Source: Salipaludibacillus daqingensis (lineage in GTDB: Bacteria > Bacillota > Bacilli > Bacillales > Salisediminibacteriaceae). From it: a stretch of DNA of 64,000 bases. Within the stretch, counting starts at the first letter, position 1, and every line of letters begins with the position of its first letter. Shown here piece by piece: positions 44,420-54,918 of the stretch. The stretch lies in the NCBI RefSeq assembly GCF_029891575.1, contig NZ_JARZHF010000009.1, forward strand, positions 186,001 through 250,000, read 5' to 3'. Both the position numbers and the translations under genes were made by a program. The notes beneath the pieces were generated by a model. The model saw nothing but the letters and a program-made list of their open reading frames with translations. It was not told the origin of the DNA and made no database searches.

Positions 44420-46222
44420 CTATTCTACTGTTACGCTTTTTGCTAGATTTCTAGGCTTATCTACGTCACAACCTCTGTGAAGGGCTGCATAGTAGGCGAT
44501 AAGTTGCATTGGGATGACGCTCACTAACGGCGTGAGGTAGTCATGAACTTTAGGAATGACGATTTTGTCGTCGTCTTCTTGGAAGCCTTCCATGCTAATC
44601 ATACAAGGATAAGCTCCTCTAGCAACCACTTCTTTCATGTTCCCACGCAGGTTTAAATGAACATTTTCTTGCGTAGCAAGACCAATAACAGGTGTACCTT
44701 CTTCGATCAAAGCGATCGTACCGTGCTTTAGTTCTCCACCAGCAAAACCTTCTGCTTGAATATATGAAATTTCTTTTAATTTCAATGAACCTTCCATACA
44801 AACGTGATAATCCATCGAACGTCCGATAAAGAAGCAGCTTCGCGCTACACTGAGGTAATCACGAGCAATTTCTTCAAGAACATCCTTTTGTTCCGTGAAT
44901 ATTTCCATCGCATTTGCAACGATACCTAACTCTTGTAATGGATCAAAATCGATCGCAACGTCCTTTGCTCTTGCTGCATCAACAGCTAAGATAGCCAAAA
45001 CGGCCATTTGTGCCGTATATGCTTTCGTAGAAGCTACCGCAATTTCTGGACCAGCAAATGTGTGTAACGTATATTCCGCTTCACGAGACAACGTTGATCC
45101 TGGAACATTTGTGATCGTTAATGTTTTGTGACCTAGCTTTTTCACATTCACGAGAACTCCACGAGAATCCGCCGTTTCCCCGCTCTGTGAAATGAAAATA
45201 AAGAGTGGTTTTTTACTTAATAACGGCATGTTATAAAGAAATTCACTGGCAATGTGCGTCTCGACTGGGATGTTAGCGATTTTTTCAATCATTTCTCTCC
45301 CGACTAGACCCGCATTATAGCTCGTTCCTGCCGCAATAATATAAATTCGATCCGCTTCAAGTACAGCTTGACGAATGTTTTCATCAAGCTTAATACTATC
45401 ATCCTCATCTTTGTACTTCGTAATAATGTTACGAATAACAAATGGCTGCTCGTCAATTTCTTTGAGCATATAGTGAGGGTATGTGCCTTTTTCGATATCA
45501 CTGCTATCAATTTCAGCCACATACGAGTCACGTGTTACTTCTTCACCAGTCATGGTTTTGATTGTGACGTTATCTTTTTTAACGATGACTATTTCTTCGT
45601 CCATGATTTCAACGAATTCATTTGTAACTTGAAGCATCGCCATCGCGTCACTAGCAACAACATTCACACCATCACTAAGTCCAATGAGGAGCGGACTTTT
45701 ATTTTTTCCTACATAAATTGTTTCTGGATCGTCAAGGTCTAACAGAGCTGTTGCATAAGATCCTTTCAATAAGCTTAGCGCTTGACGAAATGCTTCTTCC
45801 GTTGTTGAACCTTCTGAAGCAAACTTATCGACAAGCTGTACGATGATCTCTGTATCCGTGTCACTGACCATCTCCACGTTAGGAAGGAACTCCCTGCGAA
45901 CATATTCGTAATTCTCGATTACTCCGTTATGAACAATGGTATATCGTGCTGAATGGCTTTGATGAGGGTGGGCATTCAATTGACTAGGCGCACCGTGTGT
46001 CGCCCAGCGAGTATGTCCAATTCCAACCATTCCTGGCTCTGTTTCATCAACTGATTCCCGAAGAGTAGCAATCCTGCCTTTTTCCTTATATACATGGATT
46101 CCTCTCTCATTTGCTACCGCAATTCCGGCAGAGTCATAGCCGCGATATTCCAACTTTTCTAAACCTCGTAGTAAGATTTCCTTTGCGTCTTCTGTTCCTA
46201 CATATCCTACAATTCCACACAT
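44420..46222 (-). CDS. glmS: Glutamine--fructose-6-phosphate aminotransferase GlmS
   Basis: A 600-residue enzyme making glucosamine-6-phosphate from fructose-6-phosphate and glutamine, the first committed step to UDP-GlcNAc. ATG 46222 gives MCGIVGYVG, so Cys2 becomes the N-terminal nucleophile after Met removal. An N-terminal class II glutamine amidotransferase domain (to about residue 225) contains GHTRWATHG; two SIS domains follow with [12 protein letters not shown]; the end is KSVTVE. The glmS ribozyme lies just upstream. Unlike B. subtilis, glmM is not adjacent. Confidence 0.98.
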   Translation of the reverse strand: MCGIVGYVGTEDAKEILLRGLEKLEYRGYDSAGIAVANERGIHVYKEKGRIATLRESVDETEPGMVGIGHTRWATHGAPSQLNAHPHQSHSARYTIVHNGVIENYEYVRREFLPNVEMVSDTDTEIIVQLVDKFASEGSTTEEAFRQALSLLKGSYATALLDLDDPETIYVGKNKSPLLIGLSDGVNVVASDAMAMLQVTNEFVEIMDEEIVIVKKDNVTIKTMTGEEVTRDSYVAEIDSSDIEKGTYPHYMLKEIDEQPFVIRNIITKYKDEDDSIKLDENIRQAVLEADRIYIIAAGTSYNAGLVGREMIEKIANIPVETHIASEFLYNMPLLSKKPLFIFISQSGETADSRGVLVNVKKLGHKTLTITNVPGSTLSREAEYTLHTFAGPEIAVASTKAYTAQMAVLAILAVDAARAKDVAIDFDPLQELGIVANAMEIFTEQKDVLEEIARDYLSVARSCFFIGRSMDYHVCMEGSLKLKEISYIQAEGFAGGELKHGTIALIEEGTPVIGLATQENVHLNLRGNMKEVVARGAYPCMISMEGFQEDDDKIVIPKVHDYLTPLVSVIPMQLIAYYAALHRGCDVDKPRNLAKSVTVE

Positions 46223-46339
46223 AATATCATTTCCTCCCTGAAGTGGGACAAGAAATGCTTTGGGGCATTTTTTGCCCCACTCTTTATCTTTTATTAGTAT
46301 AGTTATTTGATATTCATAAGTTTTCACCAATGCTATAGG

Positions 46340-46481
46340 CTTTGTTCGAAGAGTCGCCTCTTCGTTTTACACTATTGCTTGCGGTTGTGGTGAATCAACC
46401 GAGAGGCATCCGCCGAATCTTTCGATGAACCTCTTCCTCGTCAACTGCGATGCTTTTACGATCGCTCACAGTCCTGGCGCT
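46340..46481 (-). ncRNA. glmS ribozyme/riboswitch
   Basis: On the - strand the 5' end reads AAGCGCCAGGACTG with the cleavage site at the start, followed by GTTGACGAGGA, ATCGAAAGATTCGGCGGATG and CCTCTCGGTTGA, CACAACCGCAAG, then the P4 hairpin CGAAGAGGCGACTCTTCG (46348-46365). These blocks match the Bacillus glmS ribozyme in order. It self-cleaves with glucosamine-6-phosphate and lowers glmS expression. Confidence 0.93.
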
Positions 46482-46583
46482 TTTTATTGATGGAAAAATC
46501 TGTTGTCCGATCCTCCTTTCATCTCTTGAATAGCCTAATCATACTACATTCGTAAAAATTTGGTCAATTGTTTTTTTACTTCA

Positions 46584-46612
46584 TCTGTATTATTCGACAA
46601 CATTTGTGTCAA
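46584..46612 (-). promoter_or_regulatory. Candidate glmS promoter
   Basis: On the - strand, TTGACA (46612-46607), a 17-base spacer, and TACAGA (46589-46584). The -35 is perfect, the -10 is weak. It lies about 100 bases upstream of the ribozyme. Confidence 0.4.
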
Positions 46613-46829
46613 ACTTTATCAAAGCATGTTTTATATTATGACCAAAAGGAGAATGTATCTCCTACTTTCACTTTATGAAAATTCGTTCTAATGTGTTCTT
46701 TTATAAGGGCAAATCAATAAATTCCTTACATTAATTCATTTTTTAAATATCAAATGTGTCGATGTCAATCAAATAAGTTAAAAATGTCAACATTGCTTTT
46801 GACGAATTTAGCTTAACAATGCTTTGTAT

Positions 46830-46846
46830 AAGCGTTGGTAGCGCTT
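46830..46846 (+). promoter_or_regulatory. Candidate cre-like site upstream of mtlA
   Basis: AAGCG-N7-CGCTT is an inverted repeat with partial resemblance to CcpA sites (several mismatches to the consensus). Repeated TGTCAA words at 46763-46798 may be MtlR boxes. Neither is certain. Confidence 0.3.
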
Positions 46847-46902
46847 TATTATAGAGTTAAGAACAAATTACTATTTATTCATCAAAAAAGGAGGAAACAA
46901 CA

Positions 46903-48327
46903 ATGGCGCAAGAAAAAAGTACACTTCGTACGAGAATTCAAAGGTTCGGTAACTTTTTAAGTAGTATGATCATGCCGAACATCGGCGCTTTCATTGCATG
47001 GGGACTTATTACCGCACTTTTTATTCCTGATGGCTGGCTCCCAAATGAAAGTTTCTCTGAACTAGTTGGACCGATGATCACATATTTACTACCACTATTA
47101 ATTGGTTTTACAGGTGGTAAGCTCATCTACGGAACACGTGGTGGTGTCGTCGGGGCAGTCGCTACAATGGGTGTCATCGTCGGGGCAGAAGTTCCAATGT
47201 TTATCGGAGCAATGATCATGGGACCTGTAGGTGGTTTCGTCATCAAGAAATTCGATGGACTATTTGAAGGAAAAATCAAACCTGGTTTTGAAATGCTTAT
47301 CAACAACTTCTCTGCCGGTATCTTAGGTGGCGGACTTGCACTTATTGGTTTAGCTGGTATCGGACCACTTGTATCTGCTTTTAGTCAAGCTATGGGTGTC
47401 GGTGTAGAAGCAATTGTAGACGCTGGTTTACTACCATTAACAAGTATTTTGATTGAACCTGCCAAAATTTTATTCCTAAATAACGCAATTAACCATGGTG
47501 TACTAACACCACTAGGGTTAGAACAAGCTTCTGAAGTGGGAAGATCGATTCTCTTCCTATTAGAAACAAACCCTGGACCTGGTCTTGGTGTTCTACTTGC
47601 TTTCACTGTTTTTGGTAAAGGCATGGCAAAACGCTCTGCTCCTGGTGCAATTATCATTCATTTCTTCGGAGGAATTCATGAAATTTACTTCCCTTACGTA
47701 TTAATGAAGCCTTCATTAGTGCTTGCCGTTATTGCTGGTGGTATGAGTGGTATTTTCACATTTAACTTATTAGGTGCAGGATTACCTGCTAGTCCATCAC
47801 CAGGTAGTATTATCGCTTATACACTATTGATTCAACCAGGTTATTACATTCCTGTTTATACGGGTGTTCTCGTTGCAACAGTTGTTTCATTCCTCGTTGC
47901 TTCATTCATTTTGAAAACAAGCAAAATGCAAGGTGATGAAGAGGGTCTTGCAGACGCTACATCAAAAATGGAAACGATGAAAGGCAAAGAAAGTTCCGTT
48001 TCATCTTCACTTAAAGGGGATTCTGCTTCCGCTCAAGGAGAGTTCAACTTCGCTAACGTTCAGAAGATCATCTTCGCTTGTGACGCCGGAATGGGATCGA
48101 GTGCCATGGGTGCTTCCATTCTTCGCGATAAAGTTAAGAAAGCTGGACTTGATATTGATGTGAAAAACACATCAATCAGTAACCTTCCTGAAGGAACAGA
48201 TGTTGTTATTACTCATAAAGATTTAACACCACGCGCAAAAGAAAAATTACCAACAGCTCACCATATTTCTGTGGACAATTTCTTAAGTAGCCCTGAATAT
48301 GATAAGCTTGTTGAAAACTTAAAGTGA
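46903..48327 (+). CDS. mtlA: Mannitol PTS transporter EIICB
   Basis: A 474-residue permease and phosphotransfer protein that takes up mannitol and phosphorylates it to mannitol-1-phosphate. The IIC domain (about 1-345) has GGIHEIYFPYVLMKP; the IIB domain (about 380-474) has the phospho-Cys in IFACDAGMGSSAMGAS (about residue 391). A separate IIA protein, MtlF, is encoded downstream. AAGGAGG lies before ATG 46903. Confidence 0.97.
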   Translation: MAQEKSTLRTRIQRFGNFLSSMIMPNIGAFIAWGLITALFIPDGWLPNESFSELVGPMITYLLPLLIGFTGGKLIYGTRGGVVGAVATMGVIVGAEVPMFIGAMIMGPVGGFVIKKFDGLFEGKIKPGFEMLINNFSAGILGGGLALIGLAGIGPLVSAFSQAMGVGVEAIVDAGLLPLTSILIEPAKILFLNNAINHGVLTPLGLEQASEVGRSILFLLETNPGPGLGVLLAFTVFGKGMAKRSAPGAIIIHFFGGIHEIYFPYVLMKPSLVLAVIAGGMSGIFTFNLLGAGLPASPSPGSIIAYTLLIQPGYYIPVYTGVLVATVVSFLVASFILKTSKMQGDEEGLADATSKMETMKGKESSVSSSLKGDSASAQGEFNFANVQKIIFACDAGMGSSAMGASILRDKVKKAGLDIDVKNTSISNLPEGTDVVITHKDLTPRAKEKLPTAHHISVDNFLSSPEYDKLVENLK

Positions 48328-48361
48328 TACAGCTTCTATAGCTGTAACGGGGTGATTTAAT

Positions 48362-50494
48362 ATGTATGTTTCTGCAAGAGACAGATTCATTTTAGACCTT
48401 CTCATCCAACAACCTGAGGGAGTGACGATCCGAGAGATCGCTCACTCCCTGCAAGTTAGTGAGCGCACGATTCATCGTGACTTGACTAGTTTCGATTCAC
48501 TGCTTCATCCTTATGAAATCACGCTTGAGAAAATCACTGGAAAAGGGATTTTCTTAAAAGGTTCCAAAGAGCAAATCGATCAATTCACCCAAGACTTACA
48601 AGAAGCGAAGCATTTCGATTTCTTACCAGAACAAAGATATGTGATTATCATTTGTAAACTTCTAGAATCTTTCGAGCCTATGAAACTGCAGTCATTAGCG
48701 ACAGATTTAAACGTCACGGTTGCCACGATCAGTAATGATTTAGATAAAGTAGCAGAGTGGTTGTTGAAGTATGAATTAACGTTGGAAAAACGACGTGGAT
48801 TTGGTATTCAGTTAGTCGGTAATGAATCATCTAAACGAAAAGCGATAAGTGGCCTTTTAGCAGAAAACTTTGATGAAACGGACATCTTACAGTATATTCG
48901 AAGGCAATTACCGAGCCAAGAGACAGACCTCAGTGAATCAATTGCTGGACAATTACTAGGCTTCATAAACGTAGAAAAACTTAAGAAGGTAGAAGTTGCC
49001 GTTGAGAAGATTTGTCGCTCTCTCGACTATCAGATTGCTGACTCCGCATACATTGCCCTCGTTGTGCATTTAACTTTGGCTATTGAAAGGATTGTTAAAG
49101 GGGAAAACATTAGCATTCATGCTAAATTGGCTAACCATTTAAAAGACAAAAAAGAATATGCCCTTGCTACAAAGTTAGCGGAAGAATTGGAACACACTTT
49201 TTCCCTGCCTATTCCTGAAGCTGAAATTGGGTATATTACGATGCATTTACGTGGTGCAAAGTTGCGTCAAGACAACCAAGTTTTATTTACCGAAGACAAC
49301 CTTGATACTGCAATGATTGCAAGAAGATTAATTCGCGAAGTTAGTGAACAGGTTCAAACAGACCTAGACGAAGACGCATCATTATATCAGGGGCTTATGG
49401 CTCACCTTGACCCTGCTTTATACCGTCTAAAACAAGGAATGCACATTCATAATCCACTTCAAGAAAAAATACAACAAAATTATCCAGACTTATTTTTAAC
49501 CGTCAAAAAAGCGTTACAATCCGTTCTTACAGATGTTGAAATTCCTGATGAAGAAATTGGTTTTCTCGTGTTACACTTTGGTTCATCTATAGAACGAGAA
49601 GGTAATAGACGGACACATAGTGCTGTTGTTATTTGTTCTAGTGGCATCGGTTCATCAAAAATGATTTCAAGCCGTTTACAAAATGAATTTCCAAACATTA
49701 CGAACGTTCAAAATAGATCTTTGTTTGATTTAGATGATATTGCGAATAATGAACTAGATTTAGTTATTTCGACTATTCCTTTGGTCGATTACTCCGTGGA
49801 CTACGTCCAAGTCAACCCGTTTTTAACGGAAGAAGATGTTCGAAAAATTCAAGACTATATTGATCGAAGAGAACATTACGACGCCGTTTCAAAAGTACCA
49901 CTTTTAAAAACAAAAATAGAGAATCATCAACCGTTGAAAAGAACACATAGTCAAGTCATCAAAAAATTGAATGAATTGCAACAAAGTTTAACATCCACTA
50001 TCCAGTTGTTAAAACATTTCCGTATTTACGAAAGCGAAGCTCATCTCGACCTATGGGAAGACATTTCCAACGTCGTGGCACATTTGAAAACACAGAAGCT
50101 AGTTTCCAATGTGAACGAAGTAATAGCTAGTTTGAAGAAAAGAGTAAAGTTGTCTGGTCTAGGCATACCTCAAACCGAGTTAGCCTTATTTCATGCGAGA
50201 AGTGAATATGTCATCGCCCCCATTTTTGTCGTTCATGACTTGAAACAATCTTTTCAGTTAAAAGCAATGGATGGGAATATGATCAATATGACTAGAGTAC
50301 TCATCATGTTAGGTCCAACTGAAATGACAGAAGAGGAATCTAGAATATTGAGTGCTATCAGTGGGATAATCATTGAAAGCGAAGAGAGCACGGCTCTTTT
50401 TCAAACGGCTGACAGCGATGCCTTAGCCAATTTCATTAGTGAAAAATTATTCAATTATTACGAAGAATACTTTAATAATAAAGGAGAATATTAA
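48362..50494 (+). CDS. mtlR: Mannitol operon activator MtlR
   Basis: A 710-residue PRD-type activator: DeoR-like helix-turn-helix (about 5-60), second wHTH, PRD1 and PRD2 (about 195-400), EIIB-Gat-like domain with the Cys in VVICSSGIGSSKMI (about residue 423), and EIIA-like domain (about 565-710). Activity is set by PTS phosphorylation of PRD His and by Cys and His in the IIB/IIA parts. Placing it second in the operon, between mtlA and mtlF, is common in Firmicutes outside B. subtilis. Confidence 0.95.
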   Translation: MYVSARDRFILDLLIQQPEGVTIREIAHSLQVSERTIHRDLTSFDSLLHPYEITLEKITGKGIFLKGSKEQIDQFTQDLQEAKHFDFLPEQRYVIIICKLLESFEPMKLQSLATDLNVTVATISNDLDKVAEWLLKYELTLEKRRGFGIQLVGNESSKRKAISGLLAENFDETDILQYIRRQLPSQETDLSESIAGQLLGFINVEKLKKVEVAVEKICRSLDYQIADSAYIALVVHLTLAIERIVKGENISIHAKLANHLKDKKEYALATKLAEELEHTFSLPIPEAEIGYITMHLRGAKLRQDNQVLFTEDNLDTAMIARRLIREVSEQVQTDLDEDASLYQGLMAHLDPALYRLKQGMHIHNPLQEKIQQNYPDLFLTVKKALQSVLTDVEIPDEEIGFLVLHFGSSIEREGNRRTHSAVVICSSGIGSSKMISSRLQNEFPNITNVQNRSLFDLDDIANNELDLVISTIPLVDYSVDYVQVNPFLTEEDVRKIQDYIDRREHYDAVSKVPLLKTKIENHQPLKRTHSQVIKKLNELQQSLTSTIQLLKHFRIYESEAHLDLWEDISNVVAHLKTQKLVSNVNEVIASLKKRVKLSGLGIPQTELALFHARSEYVIAPIFVVHDLKQSFQLKAMDGNMINMTRVLIMLGPTEMTEEESRILSAISGIIIESEESTALFQTADSDALANFISEKLFNYYEEYFNNKGEY

Positions 50495-50496
50495 TC

Positions 50497-50934
50497 ATGA
50501 GTAAACCAGTAATCTCTGAAGAGAATGTAAGATTAAATGCAAAGATAGATTCAAAAGAAGAGGCGATTCGTCTTGCAGGAAGAATCCTCGTTGACGGCGG
50601 TTATGTTAATGAGGAATACATCACTAAAATGTTCGAACGCGAAGAAATGACATCTACCTTTATGGGGAACTCCATAGCTATCCCCCACGGTACAGAAGAT
50701 GCAAAAGGAAGCGTCAATGCTTCCGGTATTTCTATTCTTCAATTAGCAGAACCAATTGACTATGGAAGTGGAAATCAAGTGCAAATGGTTTTTGGGATTG
50801 CCGGTCAAAACAATGAACACTTAGACATCCTATCTAAAATTGCTATCGTATGTTCTGATGAAGATAATATTGAAAAAATGGTTCAAGCTAAATCCGCAGA
50901 AGAACTTCTATCATTATTTAGCGAGGTGGAATAA
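50497..50934 (+). CDS. mtlF: Mannitol PTS EIIA component
   Basis: A 145-residue IIA protein with the phospho-His in NSIAIPHGTEDAKGS (about residue 65). It passes phosphate from HPr to the IIB domain of MtlA. It begins 2 bases after mtlR with AAGGAG upstream, and ends 1 base before mtlD. Confidence 0.96.
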   Translation: MSKPVISEENVRLNAKIDSKEEAIRLAGRILVDGGYVNEEYITKMFEREEMTSTFMGNSIAIPHGTEDAKGSVNASGISILQLAEPIDYGSGNQVQMVFGIAGQNNEHLDILSKIAIVCSDEDNIEKMVQAKSAEELLSLFSEVE

Positions 50935-50935
50935 C

Positions 50936-52078
50936 ATGATCGCTGTCCATTTCGGCGCCGGAAATATAGGACGAGGTTTTATCGGGAAAATTCTAGCTGA
51001 TGCCGGTTATGAAACGACTTTTGTTGACGTGAATGAAGAATTAATTGATGCCATTAATGAGAAGAAAGAATATACCGTTTTTTATGCTGAAGAAGAAAAA
51101 AGGGAATTTATAGTCTCAAACATCCGTGGCCTTCACTCTGTTAAAAATGAAGGTGAAGTCATTGATGCCATATCTAAAGCAGATATCTTAACGACGGCCG
51201 TTGGGGCACACATTCTCCCTCATATTGCTTCCCTCGTCGCGAAAGGATTGTCTGCTAGAGTGTTACATTCCGATCTCCCTTTAAATGTGATTGCTTGTGA
51301 GAACGCTCTTGGCGGAACAGACATCCTTAAAAAAGCTGTATATGAGCACTTAGATCAAAATGTAACAAAAGATGTTGATCTGCAGATCGGTTTTCCAAAT
51401 GCTGCAGTTGATCGAATTGTTCCTAATCAAAACCAAGAGAATATGCTTGATGTACTTGTCGAACCATTTTTCGAATGGGTAGTAGATAAGCCTACTTACA
51501 AAGGTGACATTCCTTCCATTGAGGAAATTCATTTTGTAGAGCATTTAGAAGCGTATATTGAAAGAAAATTATTTACGGTTAATACAGGTCATGCATTAGC
51601 TGCCTACACAGGTTACAAAGCAGGAAAAGAAACGGTTCAAGACGCATTAAAGGATCCTGCTGTAGAGCAACAAGTGAGACAAGGATTAGAAGAGACAGGT
51701 AAACTCGTCTGTGAAAAGCATGGATTCGATACGAGTGACCATAAACGTTACATCGAGAAAATCCTCGGTCGATTTACAAATCCTTTTATCATTGATGAAG
51801 TGACTAGAGTTGCTCGACAACCGATCAAAAAATTGGGCGCAAATGAACGCCTTATAAGTCCAGTAAGACAATTAATGGAACTTAACGTCGAGCCGAACGG
51901 CTTATTAAAAGGAATTGTTTCTGCTCTTCACTATGATTATGCTGAAGACAAAGAAGCAGTGGACCTACAAGAAAAAATTTCTTCTAAAGGGGTTAAAAAA
52001 GCCTTAAGTGAAGTATCTGGATTAGACGAGAATGATAAGATCATTGAAAAAGTGACAGACTTATATCATCAGGTATAA
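50936..52078 (+). CDS. mtlD: Mannitol-1-phosphate 5-dehydrogenase
   Basis: A 380-residue NAD+ enzyme that oxidises mannitol-1-phosphate to fructose-6-phosphate. N-terminal Rossmann motif HFGAGNIGRGFIG and C-terminal domain with NTGHALAAYTGYKAGKET. ATG 50936 follows GAGGTGGA directly; a longer frame overlapping mtlF is not used. Its product, fructose-6-phosphate, is also the GlmS substrate. Confidence 0.97.
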   Translation: MIAVHFGAGNIGRGFIGKILADAGYETTFVDVNEELIDAINEKKEYTVFYAEEEKREFIVSNIRGLHSVKNEGEVIDAISKADILTTAVGAHILPHIASLVAKGLSARVLHSDLPLNVIACENALGGTDILKKAVYEHLDQNVTKDVDLQIGFPNAAVDRIVPNQNQENMLDVLVEPFFEWVVDKPTYKGDIPSIEEIHFVEHLEAYIERKLFTVNTGHALAAYTGYKAGKETVQDALKDPAVEQQVRQGLEETGKLVCEKHGFDTSDHKRYIEKILGRFTNPFIIDEVTRVARQPIKKLGANERLISPVRQLMELNVEPNGLLKGIVSALHYDYAEDKEAVDLQEKISSKGVKKALSEVSGLDENDKIIEKVTDLYHQV

Positions 52079-52092
52079 CTATATACATGCAA

Positions 52093-52126
52093 AACAACGC
52101 ACCTACTAGTAAGCAGGTGCGTTGTT
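52093..52126. terminator. mtl operon terminator
   Basis: A 12-bp perfect stem (52093-52104 with 52115-52126), T-rich on the + side. It also separates the convergent glmM gene. Confidence 0.85.
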
Positions 52127-52148
52127 ATATATTTAAAATGATTTTCTT

Positions 52149-53507
52149 CTATAACGCCCCTAACTCGCGCTTGATCACTCCAACAATATCATCGACATAT
52201 TGTTCACATAGCTTTTCAGTCGGTGCTTCTGCCATTACACGAACAAGTGATTCTGTACCCGATGGACGAACGAGGATACGACCTTCGCCATTCATTTCAG
52301 CTTCAACAGCTCGAATTTCATCCGCAATCACTTCACTATTATGAAGCGCATGCTTATCTGCGACCCGAACATTCACAAGAGTTTGTGGATATTTTTTCAT
52401 TTCCGAAGCAAGTTCAGATAATGGTTTTCCAGTTGCTTTAACAATTTGAACTAACTGAAGAGCTGACAACAAACCATCACCCGTTGTGGAATGGTCTAAG
52501 AAAATAATGTGTCCCGACTGTTCCCCACCAAGGTTAAATCCACCTTTACGCATCTCTTCCATGACATAACGGTCACCTACTGCCGTTTGTTTTGTATTAA
52601 CACCATGGTTTTCTAAAGCTTTATAAAAACCGAGGTTACTCATGACTGTTGTAACGACTGTGCTATGTTTAAGTTGTCCAGTTTCTTTCATATACTTCGC
52701 GCATATGTACATAATCTGGTCTCCATCAACAATGTTTCCAAGTTCATCTACAGCAATGAGTCGATCGGCGTCTCCATCAAAAGATAGTCCAATATCTGCT
52801 CCTTTTTCTTTGACCAATTCAACCATTGTTTCAGGGTGAGTAGAGCCAACACCTGCGTTGATATTTACTCCGTTTGGAGATGATCCAATACAAGAAATTT
52901 GATCTGCATCAAGATCTGCAAACAAATGGTTCGCTAATGGAGATGCTGATCCATGAGCACAATCTAAAGCAATATGAAGCCCTGAAAAGTCCTCTGTAAT
53001 CGTCTGTTTTAAAAATTGAAGATATTTCTGACCACCTTCGAAATAGTCGTTTACTATACCAATAGCACCTCCAACTGGACGAGGTAAGTCATCTTCCATA
53101 TCGTCTTTATTCAATAGTAACTTTTCAATTTCTTCTTCTTGGCTATCCAACAGTTTAAATCCATCAGACCCGAAATATTTAATGCCATTATCTTCAACTG
53201 GATTATGGGAGGCAGAGATCATAACTCCTGCATCTGCACTTAACGCTTTTGTTAAATAAGCGACACCAGGTGTAGAAATGACTCCCAACCTCATCACTTC
53301 TGCACCGATCGATAGTAACCCTGCAACAAGGGCTCCTTCTAACATATGACCAGAAATCCTTGGATCTCTTCCTATTAGAATTTTCGGCTTTTCTGTTTCT
53401 TTCGTAAGAACATAGCCGCCAAAACGACCTAATTTAAATGCTAATTCAGGAGTCAACTCTTTATTTGCTATCCCTCTGACCCCATCTGTTCCAAAAAACT
53501 TTCCCAT
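52149..53507 (-). CDS. glmM: Phosphoglucosamine mutase GlmM
   Basis: A 452-residue phosphohexomutase converting glucosamine-6-phosphate to glucosamine-1-phosphate. [11 protein letters not shown] at the start, active phospho-Ser in [12 protein letters not shown] (about residue 102), Mg-binding DGDADR, sugar loop GGEQSGH, phosphate loop RPSGTE. AAGGAG precedes ATG 53507. Last gene of cdaA-cdaR-glmM, as in B. subtilis, where GlmM also binds and inhibits CdaA. Confidence 0.98.
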   Translation of the reverse strand: MGKFFGTDGVRGIANKELTPELAFKLGRFGGYVLTKETEKPKILIGRDPRISGHMLEGALVAGLLSIGAEVMRLGVISTPGVAYLTKALSADAGVMISASHNPVEDNGIKYFGSDGFKLLDSQEEEIEKLLLNKDDMEDDLPRPVGGAIGIVNDYFEGGQKYLQFLKQTITEDFSGLHIALDCAHGSASPLANHLFADLDADQISCIGSSPNGVNINAGVGSTHPETMVELVKEKGADIGLSFDGDADRLIAVDELGNIVDGDQIMYICAKYMKETGQLKHSTVVTTVMSNLGFYKALENHGVNTKQTAVGDRYVMEEMRKGGFNLGGEQSGHIIFLDHSTTGDGLLSALQLVQIVKATGKPLSELASEMKKYPQTLVNVRVADKHALHNSEVIADEIRAVEAEMNGEGRILVRPSGTESLVRVMAEAPTEKLCEQYVDDIVGVIKRELGAL

Positions 53508-53574
53508 GTTATCTCTCCTTCTGGTTTTTCAAAATTATCTATGATTTATCGAATATACGCTATACGCTATTTTT

Positions 53575-54918
53575 TCAGGAAGTATCTTGATCACTGTCTT
53601 CTGTTTCATTCGTTTCCGTTTCACCATTCACTTCGTCTTCTTCATTTTCATTATTTTCTGTTGAACTTCCAGAACTATTAGTCTCTGAAAGAATGAAAGA
53701 CACCGTCATATCATTTTGTTGAAAACGAAGGTTTTGAGGTCCATTTATGGACAATGGTTCTTCATGATCTCCTTCAGATAATCCTTCAACATTTAGAGAT
53801 GCTTCCAACTCGTCACGTTCAAGACGTTGCAACGCATCTGGGCTTCCTTTCACAACTAAATCAAACTGACCTTGTTCAGGAGAAAGAAATTCAATAGACT
53901 GATTATCTTCAAGTCCATCTACCTCGATTTCGAAATCGGAGAATTCTCTCTCCGCTTCCTGCGTCGCTTCTACTTCAACTGTGATGACTTCCGGTTCCAC
54001 CCGTTCGATCCCGTCTGGTAGAGGAACTTCAAATTGAAAATCAGTATCTCCAGATATTTCGGTTAAGTCAATTGATGATAAATCTATAAACGAAATGTCA
54101 TTAATAATACCTACAGGACCAAATATGGTTATATTTTCTGGTTGTGTAGAAATGGAGTCAATGGCGACACCATCTGGCAATTCACCATCTTGCCCGATTC
54201 TAATTGGAACTTCCTTGTTCGGACTAGTAATAGGAACTTCTACTTCTACCGCAGGAGGATCCGCATTCAATTCCAATACATTTCCGCTTTGGTCATAAAA
54301 ACTCACTGGAAAAGAATCCGAGAAAGACTGAGACATTCCAGTTAAGTCAATATTCACTCTTGCAGAAGCAATTTGATCAATCATCCCTTGCGCTGCTGTT
54401 ACATCTACTGTTGATGGGCTAGTAGAAGGTGTTCCAACCACATACCCTTCTTCTAATTGCCCTTCATTCATTAGTTCAACGTCAACTGGAAAAGAGACCG
54501 TCTGTTTTTCTTGAATCGTCACTCTTACTGTCATTGGTGAAATGGTAATCGTTAACCCTGATGGAAACCCTCGGTGCTGCACTTGTTCATAGTGAACACC
54601 TGCTTCCTTACCTTCAAGGTCAATGTACAATTCTTGTTGTCCTTGCGTCACTTGCGCCACAGTTAAGACGTTTTGCGGTCCTCGAAGTGTTACTTGCACA
54701 GGTTCTGGTTGTTCCGTGAGAACATAAGTATCTTCATCATAGTAGACTTGCATTTCAACTTCCTCTAGAACCCTTGAACCATCTGTCACTCCTGGAAGTC
54801 CACCAGGTTGATTGACAGAGTTATCCATATTAACCATTAAAAATAACATAAAGGCTATAACGAGAGAACTTAATTTTATAAACCAGTTTTTATTAAAAAG
54901 ATTATCTAATCTATTCAT
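53575..54918 (-). CDS. cdaR: CdaA regulator CdaR (YbbR)
   Basis: About 447 residues: N-terminal membrane anchor (about 12-30), then four extracytoplasmic YbbR domains (about 50-400, repeats ending PVTVRG-like or VTVR/EVEV strands), and an acidic Ser/Asn/Glu tail. It controls the diadenylate cyclase CdaA, encoded just upstream with an 8-base overlap. ATG 54918 follows GGGAGG. Confidence 0.93.
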   Translation of the reverse strand: MNRLDNLFNKNWFIKLSSLVIAFMLFLMVNMDNSVNQPGGLPGVTDGSRVLEEVEMQVYYDEDTYVLTEQPEPVQVTLRGPQNVLTVAQVTQGQQELYIDLEGKEAGVHYEQVQHRGFPSGLTITISPMTVRVTIQEKQTVSFPVDVELMNEGQLEEGYVVGTPSTSPSTVDVTAAQGMIDQIASARVNIDLTGMSQSFSDSFPVSFYDQSGNVLELNADPPAVEVEVPITSPNKEVPIRIGQDGELPDGVAIDSISTQPENITIFGPVGIINDISFIDLSSIDLTEISGDTDFQFEVPLPDGIERVEPEVITVEVEATQEAEREFSDFEIEVDGLEDNQSIEFLSPEQGQFDLVVKGSPDALQRLERDELEASLNVEGLSEGDHEEPLSINGPQNLRFQQNDMTVSFILSETNSSGSSTENNENEEDEVNGETETNETEDSDQDTS

